Part shown: positions 1 through 9,255 of the stretch, one piece after another
How the letters are laid out: every line of letters begins with the position of its first letter
How positions within the stretch are numbered: the stretch's first letter is position 1
Position numbers and translations under genes: made by a program
The notes under the pieces: generated by a model
Database searches by the model: none
Seen by the model: only the letters and a program-made list of their open reading frames with translations
What the model was told of the DNA's origin: nothing
Assembly: GCF_963558545.1 (NCBI RefSeq)
Contig: NZ_CAUWHO010000005.1
Span: 1 to 64,000 of the forward strand
Direction: 5' to 3'
Length of the DNA stretch: 64,000 bases
DNA from: Tyzzerella sp963558545
Lineage (GTDB): Bacteria > Bacillota > Clostridia > Lachnospirales > CAG-274

Positions 1-187
1 ATACAAACACCCGTATATAATTTTTACTTTAAAAATATAAGTCATATCTTAATTGTTTTAATCAATTTTTTGAATTCTTTGTATTCAAAAACAGATATTC
101 CTATATATTTTTATTCCCAAAAATTAATACAAACACCCGTATATAATTTTTACTCTAAAAATATAAGTCATATCTTAATTGTTTTAA
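1..187. repeat. Tandem ~126-bp intergenic repeat, locus 1
   Basis: One full unit and part of a second of an AT-rich element with a ~126-bp period; the motif AAAATATAAGTCATATC recurs at about 31 and 157. The same element occurs at 9135-9255 (opposite orientation, single copy) and 40054-40350 (tandem). The unit holds several short inverted repeats, including TTGAATTC-TTTG-TATTCAA near 70-95. It lies just downstream of rpmF and may continue left of the window. No reading frame of note. Function unknown. Confidence 0.85.
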
Positions 188-226
188 TAAAAAATGCCTA
201 CTAAAATACTTAGTAGACATTTTTAT
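188..226 (-). terminator. Terminator after rpmF
   Basis: Inverted repeat TGCCTACTAA (195-204) with TTAGTAGACA (210-219), flanked by A and T tracts. On the minus strand the hairpin is followed by a U-rich run. It lies directly 3' of the rpmF stop codon and ends the pta-ackA-yceD-rpmF direction of transcription. Confidence 0.75.
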
Positions 227-231
227 TAATA

Positions 232-411
232 TTAAGCTTCAATAATAGTTCTTTTATTATAAGAGCCACAAGATTTACATACTCTATGACGTAACATTAA
301 CTCTCCACATTTATCACATTTAACTAATGTAGGGCTAGAAATTTTCCAGCTTTGAGCTCTTCTTTTATCTCTTTTAGATTTAGACATTTTCCCTTTAGGA
401 CAAATAGACAT
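232..411 (-). CDS. rpmF: 50S ribosomal protein L32
   Basis: A 59-codon gene translated by eye from the minus strand. The product begins MSICPKGKMSKSKRDKRRAQ, the basic L32 N-terminus, and has the two CxxC pairs of the zinc-ribbon form (CDKCG and CKSCG) before a short basic tail. L32 is a small structural protein of the large ribosomal subunit. The start is supported by GGAGG eight bases upstream. It follows yceD by 3 bp, the standard yceD-rpmF pairing in Firmicutes, so the two are almost certainly co-transcribed. A longer frame overlaps the same DNA (324-515) but has no homology and was discarded. Confidence 0.95.
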   Translation of the reverse strand: MSICPKGKMSKSKRDKRRAQSWKISSPTLVKCDKCGELMLRHRVCKSCGSYNKRTIIEA

Positions 412-414
412 AGT

Positions 415-912
415 TTATACCTCCTTATTTTTAAAAAGATGTAGAATTTTTTCAAATCTAGGGTCAATATAGTCCCTATCGCAACCACAGTCGCCATCAT
501 TAAGGTTATGCCCACATATATGACATAGCCCTTTACAGTTCTCAGAACATAGAGCTTTCATAGGTAAATTAAGCAAAAGATTTGTTTTTATAGGTTCTTC
601 TAAATTTATAATGTTATCTTTACTAGAAAACAACCAAATTTCTTCATCGTCTGTTACCTCTTTAGAAAAAACCTCCACCATATCAAAAGCTATTTCTTTA
701 TTAAATTCTTTAAGACAAGAATTACAATCAAAGCCAACCTTTGCTATAATGTTACCCTCAAATGTATACTTACCATAAGAATTAGTAATAGTACCTCTAC
801 CTTTTATATGTGCATCTTGGTGATAGACTAAAGACTTAGGCAAAGTAATATTACCATCAAATTTAATCTCTTTACTAAACCCACTGTTAAGGCTATCAAC
901 ATTAATATTCAT
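415..912 (-). CDS. yceD: YceD family protein (DUF177)
   Basis: A 165-residue protein of the DUF177/YceD family, usually encoded just before rpmF and implicated in 23S rRNA/large-subunit maturation in bacteria and plastids. The C-terminal half carries the family's cysteine cluster (CSENCKGLCHICG, then GDCGCD). The frame is open further upstream, but the ATG at 912 is preceded by AGGAGTG at good spacing, so nine upstream codons were dropped. The stop is 3 bp from the rpmF start. Biochemical role is inferred from the family, not from this sequence. Confidence 0.9.
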   Translation of the reverse strand: MNINVDSLNSGFSKEIKFDGNITLPKSLVYHQDAHIKGRGTITNSYGKYTFEGNIIAKVGFDCNSCLKEFNKEIAFDMVEVFSKEVTDDEEIWLFSSKDNIINLEEPIKTNLLLNLPMKALCSENCKGLCHICGHNLNDGDCGCDRDYIDPRFEKILHLFKNKEV

Positions 913-1011
913 AAAAACACTCCTGTTCCGTACGAACAAATTATTAATTTTTAAGCATAAACCCCTTAAAAATATTCATAAAACACAACCTATATTATAA
1001 AGCTTTCTTAA

Positions 1012-2199
1012 CTATTTGTCAAGAAGTTCTTTTGTATCTCTTGCAATAACAAGTTCTTCATTTGTTGGTATAACTAATACTTTAATTTTTGAGCTAGGTA
1101 CAGATATAACTACCTCTTCGCCTCTTTTAGAGTTTTGCTCTTCGTCAAGCTCTATACCAAGCCAAGATAAATAGCTACAAATTTCTTTTCTACTGTTTTT
1201 ACTATTTTCACCAAGACCAGCAGTAAATACTATTGCATCTACTCCATTTAATGTAGATGTATATTCACCTATATATTTAGCTACTTTATAATGGAATGTA
1301 TCTAAAGCTATTTGTGCTCTTTTATTACCTTCTTGTGCTGCTCCTTCAATATCTCTAAAGTCACTAGATACACCAGATAAACCAAGAACACCAGATTTTT
1401 TGTTCATAAGGTCATCTACTTGTTTGTTATTTAAATTTTCTTTTTCCATAATAAAAGATACAACAGCAGGGTCTATATCTCCACATCTAGTACCCATAAC
1501 AAGACCTTCTAAAGGTGTAAATCCCATACTTGTATCCATACATTTACCACCATTAATAGCTGCAACACTACCACCATTACCTAAGTGACAAGTAATTATT
1601 TTAAGGTCTTTTATATCTTTTCCTAAAACACTTGCTGCTCTTTCAGAAACATATTTATGGCTTGTACCGTGAAAACCGTATCTACGTATTTTATATTTTT
1701 CATATAATTCATAAGGAATACCATAAAGGTAAGCTTTTTCTGGCATTGTTTGATGGAAAGCTGTATCAAATACAGCAACTTGAGCTACACCAGGAATTAA
1801 ACTTTCACAAGCCCTAATACCCATAAGGTTAGCTGGATTATGAAGAGGCGCTAAGTCTATACAGTCTTCAATAGCTTTTATAACTTCGTCTGTTATAATA
1901 ACAGATTTTGCAAAATGCTCTCCACCGTGTACAACACGATGTCCAACAGCATTTATTTCTTTTATATCTGATATAACACCATATTTTTCATTTAATAAAG
2001 CATCTATAACCATTTTTATAGCATCTTCGTGGTTTTTCATTTCTTGTTCCACTTCATAAACTTCTTTACCTTTATGTTTAAGTCTACCATCAATACCTAT
2101 TCTTTCACATAAGCCAGAAGCTAAAGGATTTTCTGTAGACATATCTATTAATTGGTATTTTAAAGAAGAGCTACCACAATTTAATACTAAAACTTTCAT
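1012..2199 (-). CDS. ackA: Acetate kinase
   Basis: A full-length 395-residue acetate kinase, which makes acetate and ATP from acetyl phosphate and ADP in the cytoplasm. Family motifs are intact: N-terminal phosphate-binding VLNCGSSSLKYQ, the GFHGTSHKYVS block around residue 175, CHLGNGGS near 205, and the ATP-site glycines near residue 327 (FTAGLGEN). It lies 30 bp downstream of pta on the same strand, so the two probably form one acetate-producing operon. Its presence with pta supports a fermentative anaerobe. Nothing unusual seen. Confidence 0.97.
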   Translation of the reverse strand: MKVLVLNCGSSSLKYQLIDMSTENPLASGLCERIGIDGRLKHKGKEVYEVEQEMKNHEDAIKMVIDALLNEKYGVISDIKEINAVGHRVVHGGEHFAKSVIITDEVIKAIEDCIDLAPLHNPANLMGIRACESLIPGVAQVAVFDTAFHQTMPEKAYLYGIPYELYEKYKIRRYGFHGTSHKYVSERAASVLGKDIKDLKIITCHLGNGGSVAAINGGKCMDTSMGFTPLEGLVMGTRCGDIDPAVVSFIMEKENLNNKQVDDLMNKKSGVLGLSGVSSDFRDIEGAAQEGNKRAQIALDTFHYKVAKYIGEYTSTLNGVDAIVFTAGLGENSKNSRKEICSYLSWLGIELDEEQNSKRGEEVVISVPSSKIKVLVIPTNEELVIARDTKELLDK

Positions 2200-2229
2200 T
2201 TTTATACCTCCAAATTTTTATATACTATG

Positions 2230-3228
2230 TTATTGTTGTTTTTGTGCTTGAACAGCTGTAAGGGCAACTACCCCTATTATGTCTTTAGCACTACACCCTC
2301 TTGATAAATCATTTACAGGTTTTGCAAGCCCTTGAGTAATAGGCCCATAAGCATCTGCTTTTGCAAATCTTTGAACTAATTTATATCCTATATTACCTGC
2401 ATCTAAATCTGGGAATATAAGTACATTAGCAGTACCTGCAACTTTGCTATCTGGTGCTTTAGTTTTTGCAATTTCTGGAACTATTGCTGCGTCTAATTGG
2501 AACTCTCCATCTACAATAAGGTCTGGGTGTTCTTCTTTTATAATTTCTAACGCTTTTAACACTTTATCTACATCAGGGTGGCTTGCACTACCTTTTGTTG
2601 AATGTGAAAGGAGAGCAACTCTTGGCTCTTTACCTGTAAAACTTTTAAAAGATTCTGCTGAGCTTTTAGCAATAGCAGAAAGCTCTTCACTTGTAGGGTT
2701 TTGGCATAATCCACAGTCACCAAATACAAACACACCGTCTTCACCATATTCACAGTTAGGCACTATCATTAAAAAGAATGCTGATACTGTTTTAACTCTA
2801 GGTGCTGTTTTTATAATTTGAAGTGATGGTCTTAAAACATTTGCAGTAGAATTTATAGCACCAGCTACCATACCGTCTGCTATATCACATTTTACTAATA
2901 AAACACCAAAATAAAGTGGGTCTTTTAATAAAATTTCTTTTGCTTTATTTTCGTCAACACCTTTAGATTTTCTAAGTTCTACAAATTTATCTATCAAAAC
3001 ATCAATTTTTTCATAATTATTTGGGTCAATAATAGTAGCACCAGAGATGTCTAAGCTACCAGCTTTAGCTAATATTTCTTCTTTGTTACCTACTAATATA
3101 ATATTAGCCAACCCTTCTTTTATAATCTCTTGAGTGGCTTCTAAAGTCCTCATTTCTAAAGATTCAGGTAAAACAATAGTTTTTTTATCTGCTTTAGCAG
3201 CTTTTTTTAATTCTTCTAAAAAGTTCAT
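2230..3228 (-). CDS. pta: Phosphate acetyltransferase
   Basis: Converts acetyl-CoA and phosphate to acetyl phosphate, the substrate of the next gene, ackA. At 332 residues it is the short, single-domain Pta of clostridia, without the N-terminal DRTGG/BioD-like regions of enterobacterial enzymes. The PTA_PTB fold is recognisable from NPNNYEKID-type N-lobe text, GAINSTANVLRPSLQIIKT and the C-terminal NIGYKLVQRFAKADAYGPI block. The open frame extends six codons upstream, but the ATG at 3228 has AGGAGG at ideal spacing. About 115 bp separates it from the chemotaxis genes, long enough for its own promoter. Confidence 0.96.
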   Translation of the reverse strand: MNFLEELKKAAKADKKTIVLPESLEMRTLEATQEIIKEGLANIILVGNKEEILAKAGSLDISGATIIDPNNYEKIDVLIDKFVELRKSKGVDENKAKEILLKDPLYFGVLLVKCDIADGMVAGAINSTANVLRPSLQIIKTAPRVKTVSAFFLMIVPNCEYGEDGVFVFGDCGLCQNPTSEELSAIAKSSAESFKSFTGKEPRVALLSHSTKGSASHPDVDKVLKALEIIKEEHPDLIVDGEFQLDAAIVPEIAKTKAPDSKVAGTANVLIFPDLDAGNIGYKLVQRFAKADAYGPITQGLAKPVNDLSRGCSAKDIIGVVALTAVQAQKQQ

Positions 3229-3344
3229 TTTTATCCTCCTTCTCAAGAAAATGTAAAGTTTATACTCTACTTATATGATATATTTTCCTTCAAATATATT
3301 ATAATCATTTTTACTTATACATACAATATAAATTTTAAAAATTT

Positions 3345-4337
3345 TTAAATATTATCCATTATTATTTTAGGTATATCTAATAAAGGTGCTTCAACATCTA
3401 TTGCCTCTAGCTCTTTGGCAGCCTTTGGCATACCATAAACTACACAGCTATCTTTATCTTGCCCTATAGTAAATCCACCTTTATTTTTTATTTTTAATAT
3501 ACCTAAAGCTCCGTCACTTCCCATACCTGTTAATATAACAGATACAACCCTAGGTGCAACATTTTTTGCAATACTTTCAAACATTACATCAACAGACGGC
3601 ATATGTCCATTTACCTTTACTTCCTCTTTACAAGATATATAAAACTCGTTTTTATTTTTCAAAATTCTCATATGGTAACCACCAGGTGCTATATAAACAA
3701 TACCATATTTTAAGATATCTCCATCTTCTGCTTCTTTAACATGCATTTTACAAATTTCATTTAGCCTATTTGCATACATTCTAGTAAAGCCAGGTGGCAT
3801 ATGTATAACTATAACTATTGGGGGTGTATTTTCATCTAAATTTGTTAATATAGATTGTACTGCTTCTGTTCCCCCTGTTGATGCACCTATAGCTATTATT
3901 TTATTAAATTCTCTCTCTCTTTTTCCGTTTTCTTTTTTACAATTTATTAAATTAGAAATTTCTGTTATATGGTTTATTTTAGTTATTAAACTTTTTATAA
4001 ATACTTTATATTCTGTACTTGTAGGTATTTGCTTTAATATAACATTCTCTATAGCACCTTTTGTCATAGCAAAAAAATTTACATTGCTATTCTCTCCAAC
4101 ACAAACCCAGTTTAACTTAGATTTATAAAAAAATTCAATTATATCGTTAGAATGTTCCTTGTTTTTTAAAGGTATCTGAACAACAAAAATCTCTCCCTTT
4201 TTGCTTTTATATCCTCTAATTTCATTTAAGTTGCTTATACATTTTTGGACTTTTACATTATAAGATTCCAAACTTTTTTTTGTAACACTTAAAAATTGGG
4301 CTGATTCTGAAAATAAAACTATACTAAGTTCTTCCAA
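3345..4337 (-). CDS. cheB: CheB-type protein-glutamate methylesterase with degenerate receiver
   Basis: The C-terminal half is a CheB methylesterase, which removes methyl groups from (or deamidates) chemoreceptor glutamates. The catalytic triad is visible (numbered from the GTG at 4346): S156 in GASTGGT, H182 in VIHMPPGFT, D278 in GMGSDGA. The first ~120 residues sit where a response-regulator receiver should be, but the acidic pair and phospho-acceptor aspartate are absent (the protein opens ELSIVLFSESAQFL), so phosphorylation control looks lost. GAGGTG lies six bases before a TTG at 4337, which I take as the start; a GTG at 4346 has no ribosome-binding site. It is the last gene of the cheR-cheA-cheW-cheB order, 78 bp after cheW. 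Confidence 0.88.
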   Translation of the reverse strand: MEELSIVLFSESAQFLSVTKKSLESYNVKVQKCISNLNEIRGYKSKKGEIFVVQIPLKNKEHSNDIIEFFYKSKLNWVCVGENSNVNFFAMTKGAIENVILKQIPTSTEYKVFIKSLITKINHITEISNLINCKKENGKREREFNKIIAIGASTGGTEAVQSILTNLDENTPPIVIVIHMPPGFTRMYANRLNEICKMHVKEAEDGDILKYGIVYIAPGGYHMRILKNKNEFYISCKEEVKVNGHMPSVDVMFESIAKNVAPRVVSVILTGMGSDGALGILKIKNKGGFTIGQDKDSCVVYGMPKAAKELEAIDVEAPLLDIPKIIMDNI

Positions 4338-4423
4338 AAATATCACCTCATTAAGTAATTATAAATATAATAAGCTCTGACAAAGCGTAAAATATACCCA
4401 CTTTATCAGAACTTATATTTTGT

Positions 4424-4885
4424 CTAACAGTATAAAAATTTGTCAATGTCTAATAAAAGTTGTACCTCATCGTTCATTTTACCAATAGCTTTTATAAACT
4501 GATTCTGATATTTTAATTTTGCATTTGGTGGAGAAGATATAAATCTTCTAGGAATGTATAATACCTCATTTACAGTATCTACAATAATCCCTATTTGGTT
4601 GTCATCATATTCTATAATTATAATGCAAGTAAATTCGTCATAAGGTCTTTCTTCTTTATTAAATCTTATCCTAACATCTATAACTGGTATAATAGAACCT
4701 CTAAGATTTATAATACCTTTAATTGCTTCTGGATTTTCTGGCATCCAAGTTATAGCAGGTACTGGTATTATTTCTATAACGTGGCTTATATCAATACCAA
4801 AAATTTCATCTTCTATAATAAAAGTCAAATACTTATTTTTAGTAGTATCATTTTCTGCTTCATTTTGATACATTTCATTTTCCAT
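4424..4885 (-). CDS. cheW: Chemotaxis coupling protein CheW
   Basis: A 153-residue single CheW domain: FIIEDEIFGIDISHVIEI at the start of the barrel, IKGIINLRGSIIPVIDV in the centre and a C-terminal LLLDIDKFL strand. CheW links chemoreceptors to the CheA kinase at the inner face of the membrane. The start is fixed by GGGGGGAT upstream of the ATG. It lies 19 bp after cheA, so the two are translated from one message. Length and motif order are normal. Confidence 0.95.
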   Translation of the reverse strand: MENEMYQNEAENDTTKNKYLTFIIEDEIFGIDISHVIEIIPVPAITWMPENPEAIKGIINLRGSIIPVIDVRIRFNKEERPYDEFTCIIIIEYDDNQIGIIVDTVNEVLYIPRRFISSPPNAKLKYQNQFIKAIGKMNDEVQLLLDIDKFLYC

Positions 4886-4904
4886 TTTTTATCCCCCCTA
4901 TATT

Positions 4905-7217
4905 TTAGTTGTCATAAAATCCTGCTACATCTACTATTAAGGAAATATCTCCATTTCCAAGAAGAGTACAGCCACTTATGCCTTTTACTTTTTTAATATA
5001 TTTAGGTATACTTTTTACAACAACTTGTTGCTCTCCTATAAGCTCATCAACAAATAAACATACTGTTCTACCTTCCATTTCTAGCCTAATAACAACACCT
5101 TCTTCAATATCTTTAACCTCTGTTGGTGCATTAAAGAAGTCGTATAATCTTACTAAATTAAATACATCATCTCTAAGTGTTATCATTTCATTTCCATCTG
5201 GGTCTAAAAAGATGTTTTCTTTTTTAATTTTAAATGTTTCTTGTATAGCTGCTATAGGTATAGTATATTTAGCACCACCCATACTAATGAGCATACCTTC
5301 AATAATAGCAAGAGTTAAAGGTATTTTAAGTATAGTTGTTGTACCATATCCTTGTTCGCTTTCTACAATAATGCTTCCTCCAACTGCCTCTATGTTAGCA
5401 GTAACAACGTCCATACCAACTCCACGTCCAGAATAGCTTGTAACAGCCTCTTTTGTAGATAAACCTGCGTGGAATATAAGTTGATATATTTCTCTATCTG
5501 TATATTCTTCTTCTGGTTTTTTAAGAATACCTGCCGATTTTGCTTTAGCCATAACCTTTTCTTTGTTAATACCAGCACCATCGTCTTTAACGCTTATAAG
5601 TATTTCTCCACCAGAGTTTCTAGCTTCTAGTTTAATTACACCTTTTTCATCTTTACCAGATTTAACCCTTTCTTCTGGAGTTTCTACACCGTGGTCTACA
5701 GAGTTTCTTATAATGTGCATAAGAGGGTCTGCTATTTTTTCAATAATGTTTTTATCTACTTCTGTATCTCTACCTTCTATAATAAGCTCAATATTTTTAC
5801 CAAGAGCTTTACACATATCTCTAACAATTCTTTGCATTTTAAAGAATGTAGCATCTAAAGTTACCATACGCATACTCATAACGCTATCTTGTACATCTTT
5901 TATAATTTTTCTAAGCTGTCTGGCAGACTTGTTAAAGTTTTCAAGTTCTAACCCATCAAGGTCTGGATTTTGTGTTGTCATAGCTTCTGATATAACAAGC
6001 TCTCCCATAAGGTTTAATAATTGGTCTAATTTACCAATACTAACACTTATCATTTGTTGTGAAGAGCCTTGTTTTTTGTTAGCCTCTTTAGCTTTATCAT
6101 TATCTTTTTTAGGACTTTCTTTAGGTTTTTCTTTAGGTTCTTCTTTAACTTCTTCTTTAGGTTCTTCTTTAACTTCTTCTTTAATTTCTTCTACTTCTTC
6201 AAGATATAAAACCTTTAAAAATACTGTTTGGTTAAGCATTTCATATACTTCTTCATAATCTTTATTTATAGAGAAATTAATTTTAAAACCTTTATCTCTT
6301 ATTATATCTATAGAATCTTCAGATACAACATTTTCTGGTTCGTAAGTAATATTATCTGCAATAGCCTCAAGATTATGTACAATTGTATAAGAACGTACAT
6401 TTTCCATTTCACAACCTTCGGCAAAGTATATAGTTGCTTTATATGTTTTTAATACATATGGTTTAAGCTCAAAGCTTTTTAAATATATTGTAGAATTTAT
6501 AGCTTCGTGTATTTGCTCATAATCTATATCTGTATCTATAACAAATTTAAATCCGTCTTTTTTAATTATTTCTTCAGATTTTTCGTCTGTAACATCTTTA
6601 GGGATAGTGTGTATTATTTCTCCAAAATCTTTTAAATTGTTTATAACATTAAAAGACCTAATATTTTCCATACCACTTTCATCTTCAAAATATAAGTGGC
6701 ATTCAAATTTATTTGCAAAATTTGATTCACTTACAGTATTATTACTATTTTTACTCTCTACCTTTTCTTTATCTACTTTTGTATTTCCTTGTTTATTATT
6801 ATCCTCTGCTACTTCTTCCCCTTTTAATACCCTTAAAAATTCTTTTATTCTTTTAATAACTTCTGTTGGGTCAGAATCTGCCTCTCCACCTTCTGCTATT
6901 TTGGCAAGTTCATTTTTTATAAAATCCATACCTTCAAGCACTAAATCTGTAAGAGTAGAATAGTCTACTTCAGATGGGTTTTCTTCTCTTAAAAAGAAGA
7001 ATAAATCTTCTATGGCGTGTGCTGTTTTAGAAACATTGTCATAAAGCATCATAGCTGCAGAGCCTTTAACTGTATGCATTATTCTAAATATTTCATTAAT
7101 ATTGTCCATAGAATATCCATCTTCACATTCTATTATTAATTGCTCCAACTGGTCTAAAAGTTGGTTCATTTCAAATATAAACATATCTAGCATAGATTCT
7201 CTAGAAAAATCTGCCAT
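4905..7217 (-). CDS. cheA: Chemotaxis histidine kinase CheA with two P2-like domains
   Basis: A 770-residue CheA. The HPt domain (1-130) has the phospho-accepting H48 in RIMHTVKGSAA. Two similar ~84-residue blocks follow at about 171-254 and 258-341; both contain a FE/AE..EMENxRS motif and end in a YLK or FLK strand, and they occupy the P2 (CheY/CheB docking) position. A Lys/Glu/Pro linker (342-385) leads to the P3 dimerisation helices (~387-455). P4 HATPase follows, with N505 in HIIRNSVDHG, DDGAGI at 545-550 and GRGVGMDVV near 598, then a P5 CheW-like domain to the end. It autophosphorylates on ATP and feeds CheY. The duplicated P2-like block is the only oddity. Confidence 0.97.
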   Translation of the reverse strand: MADFSRESMLDMFIFEMNQLLDQLEQLIIECEDGYSMDNINEIFRIMHTVKGSAAMMLYDNVSKTAHAIEDLFFFLREENPSEVDYSTLTDLVLEGMDFIKNELAKIAEGGEADSDPTEVIKRIKEFLRVLKGEEVAEDNNKQGNTKVDKEKVESKNSNNTVSESNFANKFECHLYFEDESGMENIRSFNVINNLKDFGEIIHTIPKDVTDEKSEEIIKKDGFKFVIDTDIDYEQIHEAINSTIYLKSFELKPYVLKTYKATIYFAEGCEMENVRSYTIVHNLEAIADNITYEPENVVSEDSIDIIRDKGFKINFSINKDYEEVYEMLNQTVFLKVLYLEEVEEIKEEVKEEPKEEVKEEPKEKPKESPKKDNDKAKEANKKQGSSQQMISVSIGKLDQLLNLMGELVISEAMTTQNPDLDGLELENFNKSARQLRKIIKDVQDSVMSMRMVTLDATFFKMQRIVRDMCKALGKNIELIIEGRDTEVDKNIIEKIADPLMHIIRNSVDHGVETPEERVKSGKDEKGVIKLEARNSGGEILISVKDDGAGINKEKVMAKAKSAGILKKPEEEYTDREIYQLIFHAGLSTKEAVTSYSGRGVGMDVVTANIEAVGGSIIVESEQGYGTTTILKIPLTLAIIEGMLISMGGAKYTIPIAAIQETFKIKKENIFLDPDGNEMITLRDDVFNLVRLYDFFNAPTEVKDIEEGVVIRLEMEGRTVCLFVDELIGEQQVVVKSIPKYIKKVKGISGCTLLGNGDISLIVDVAGFYDN

Positions 7218-7350
7218 GTTTTATCAATCCCTTCTATTCTTAAAGTAAGTTTTTATTTTTAATAATATTTGATACTATAAAAATTTAAAATAATTAAACT
7301 CCCCTATTTTATAATTATATCAAATTTCTACAAAAAATCAAATTATATGT

Positions 7351-8163
7351 TTATTTTTTTCTATACACTGCAGGCATAATATATTCGTAATCTGTTTCTA
7401 TATTATTTAATGTTTCAGAATGCCCTATAAAAAGATAAGCCCCCTTTTCAGATGCATCATAAAACTTTTTAATAAGTTTTGTTCTTACATCATCATCAAA
7501 ATATATCATAACATTTCTACAAAATATTACCTGAAATTTTTTCTTAAAAGGAAATTTAGGTTCCATTAGGTTAAATTTCCTATAAGTTATTTTATCTTTT
7601 ATACTGTCTACAACTTGTACTTGAGTATTAGTTATAGATTTAAAATAGTTATTTTTCCAGTCTTCACTTAAAGGTTTTATTTGCTCTTTTGTATATACTC
7701 CCTTTATAGCCTTTGTTAAAATTGATGTAGATATATCTGTAGCCAGAAGCTCTGTATCCCAGTTACCTTTACCCTTAAAATAATCTGTAAGTATCATTTC
7801 TAATGTATAAGACTCTTCTCCAGAAGAACAACCAGCACACCATATTCTAACATCTTTATTTATAGTGGTAGATTCTATATATGGTAAAACAGTTGTTTTT
7901 AGATATTCAAAATGGTCTATCTCTCTCATAAAAAATGTATGGTTAGTTGTCATCTTATCTATAAATGTAATAGATGCTGTACCTGTTTTATCGTTAACTA
8001 AGTAGTCGTAATAATCTGTAAATGTTTTTATCCCCCGTTTGTCTAATATACTTTTCAATCTAGAATATACTAGTGACTTTTTGTCTCCTGTTAAATTAAT
8101 ACCGTAATTATCCCTCATATAATTACTAATAATCGAAAACTCATTATCAGTCATTTCTTTCAA
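7351..8163 (-). CDS. cheR: CheR chemoreceptor methyltransferase
   Basis: A 270-residue SAM-dependent methyltransferase that methylates receptor glutamates, opposing CheB. It has the N-terminal CheR helical domain (EFSIISNYMRDNYGINL), the SAM-binding WCAGCSSGEESYTL motif near residue 109, and the catalytic-domain strand FKVIFCRNVMIYF-type sequence near residue 210. The start is a TTG at 8163 with GGGTGAT upstream; the ATG three codons later is an alternative. It is the first gene of the leftward chemotaxis cluster, 133 bp ahead of cheA, and is divergent from the purine phosphorylase gene across a 206-bp intergenic region. Confidence 0.95.
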   Translation of the reverse strand: MKEMTDNEFSIISNYMRDNYGINLTGDKKSLVYSRLKSILDKRGIKTFTDYYDYLVNDKTGTASITFIDKMTTNHTFFMREIDHFEYLKTTVLPYIESTTINKDVRIWCAGCSSGEESYTLEMILTDYFKGKGNWDTELLATDISTSILTKAIKGVYTKEQIKPLSEDWKNNYFKSITNTQVQVVDSIKDKITYRKFNLMEPKFPFKKKFQVIFCRNVMIYFDDDVRTKLIKKFYDASEKGAYLFIGHSETLNNIETDYEYIMPAVYRKK

Positions 8164-8369
8164 TTAATATCACCCAATTCTCTTTTATTTATAGTCATTA
8201 TATTAATTATACATAAAATTAATAAATATGTCGATAGTTATCTTTAATATTTTGAAATTTTTATCTAAGATATTTATTTTATTATAACCTAATTGAAAAA
8301 ATGCTTTTTTTATTATATAATAATTTTATCAATACATTTTTATTTATAATTTTATAAGGAGATGATTTT

Positions 8370-9074
8370 ATGAAAAATACCCCTCATATAAACCAAACTG
8401 CTGAAATTGCAGAAACTATTTTATTACCAGGAGACCCTTTAAGAGCAAAATTTATAGCAGAAAATTTTTTAGAAAACCCTGTACAATTTAATGCAGTAAG
8501 AGGTGCTTTAGGATATACTGGCACATATAATGGTAAAAAAATATCTGTTATGGGTACTGGTATGGGTATGCCTAGCATTGGCATATATTCTTATGAGCTT
8601 ATAAAAACATTTGGTGTTAAAAATCTTATAAGAATAGGCTCTTGTGGTGCTCTTAGTAAAGATTTATCTTTATATGATATAGTTTTTGGTATGTCTGCAT
8701 CAACTGATTCAAACTTTGCAAACCAATACCAACTACCAGGTACATTTGCCCCTACTTGTAGCTATCCACTTTTAGAAAAAGCAAAAAATATAGCAGATAG
8801 CAAAAATATTCCCGTACATATTGGAAATATTTTATCTAGTGATATTTTTTATTCAGAATTTAAAGATGCTAATAATCTATGGGCTAAAATGGGAGTATTA
8901 GCAGTAGAAATGGAAGCCGCTGCCTTATATATGAATGCTGCAAGACTTGGTGCTAATGCTCTTTGTATACTAACAGTTAGCGACCATATAATGACTGGAG
9001 AGGAAATTTCTGCAGAAAAACGTGAAAAAACATTTACAAAAATGATGGAAATAGCTTTATCTATGGCAGAATAA
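8370..9074 (+). CDS. deoD: Purine nucleoside phosphorylase, DeoD type
   Basis: A 234-residue hexameric-type purine nucleoside phosphorylase, cleaving purine (deoxy)nucleosides with phosphate for salvage. Diagnostic motifs are LPGDPLRAKFIAENFL, VMGTGMGMPSIGIYSYEL and EMEAAALYMNA, with the catalytic aspartate in LTVSDHIMTGEE. Start supported by AAGGAGATGAT. It is a single-gene unit: divergent from cheR on the left and closed by a strong terminator on the right. Confidence 0.97.
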   Translation: MKNTPHINQTAEIAETILLPGDPLRAKFIAENFLENPVQFNAVRGALGYTGTYNGKKISVMGTGMGMPSIGIYSYELIKTFGVKNLIRIGSCGALSKDLSLYDIVFGMSASTDSNFANQYQLPGTFAPTCSYPLLEKAKNIADSKNIPVHIGNILSSDIFYSEFKDANNLWAKMGVLAVEMEAAALYMNAARLGANALCILTVSDHIMTGEEISAEKREKTFTKMMEIALSMAE

Positions 9075-9087
9075 TATATTATTTTAC

Positions 9088-9120
9088 AAAAAAAGGCAAG
9101 ATAACCTTGCCTTTTTTATT
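9088..9120 (+). terminator. Terminator after deoD
   Basis: AAAAAAAGGCAAG followed by CTTGCCTTTTTT gives a perfect hairpin with a T tract, 13 bp after the deoD stop. The flanking A and T runs make it usable from both strands; repeat locus 2 and a convergent gene lie beyond. Confidence 0.9.
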
Positions 9121-9134
9121 TTTATTATTTATAT

Positions 9135-9255
9135 CAATTAAGATATTACTTATATTTTTAAAGAAAAATTATATACGGGGTTTTGTATTAATTTTTACAA
9201 ATAAAAATATGTAGGAATATCTGTTTTTGAATACAAGGTATTCAAAAAATTGATT
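9135..9255. repeat. Single inverted-orientation copy of the ~127-bp intergenic repeat, locus 2
   Basis: The reverse complement of this stretch matches the units at 1-187 and 40054-40350 nearly base for base, for example AAAAACAGATATTCCTA and AAAAATTAATACAAA. It fills the space between the convergent genes deoD and the copper-amine-oxidase-domain gene, reaching the stop codon of the latter. The central hairpin arms are conserved although the loop bases differ, which suggests the fold matters. Confidence 0.85.
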
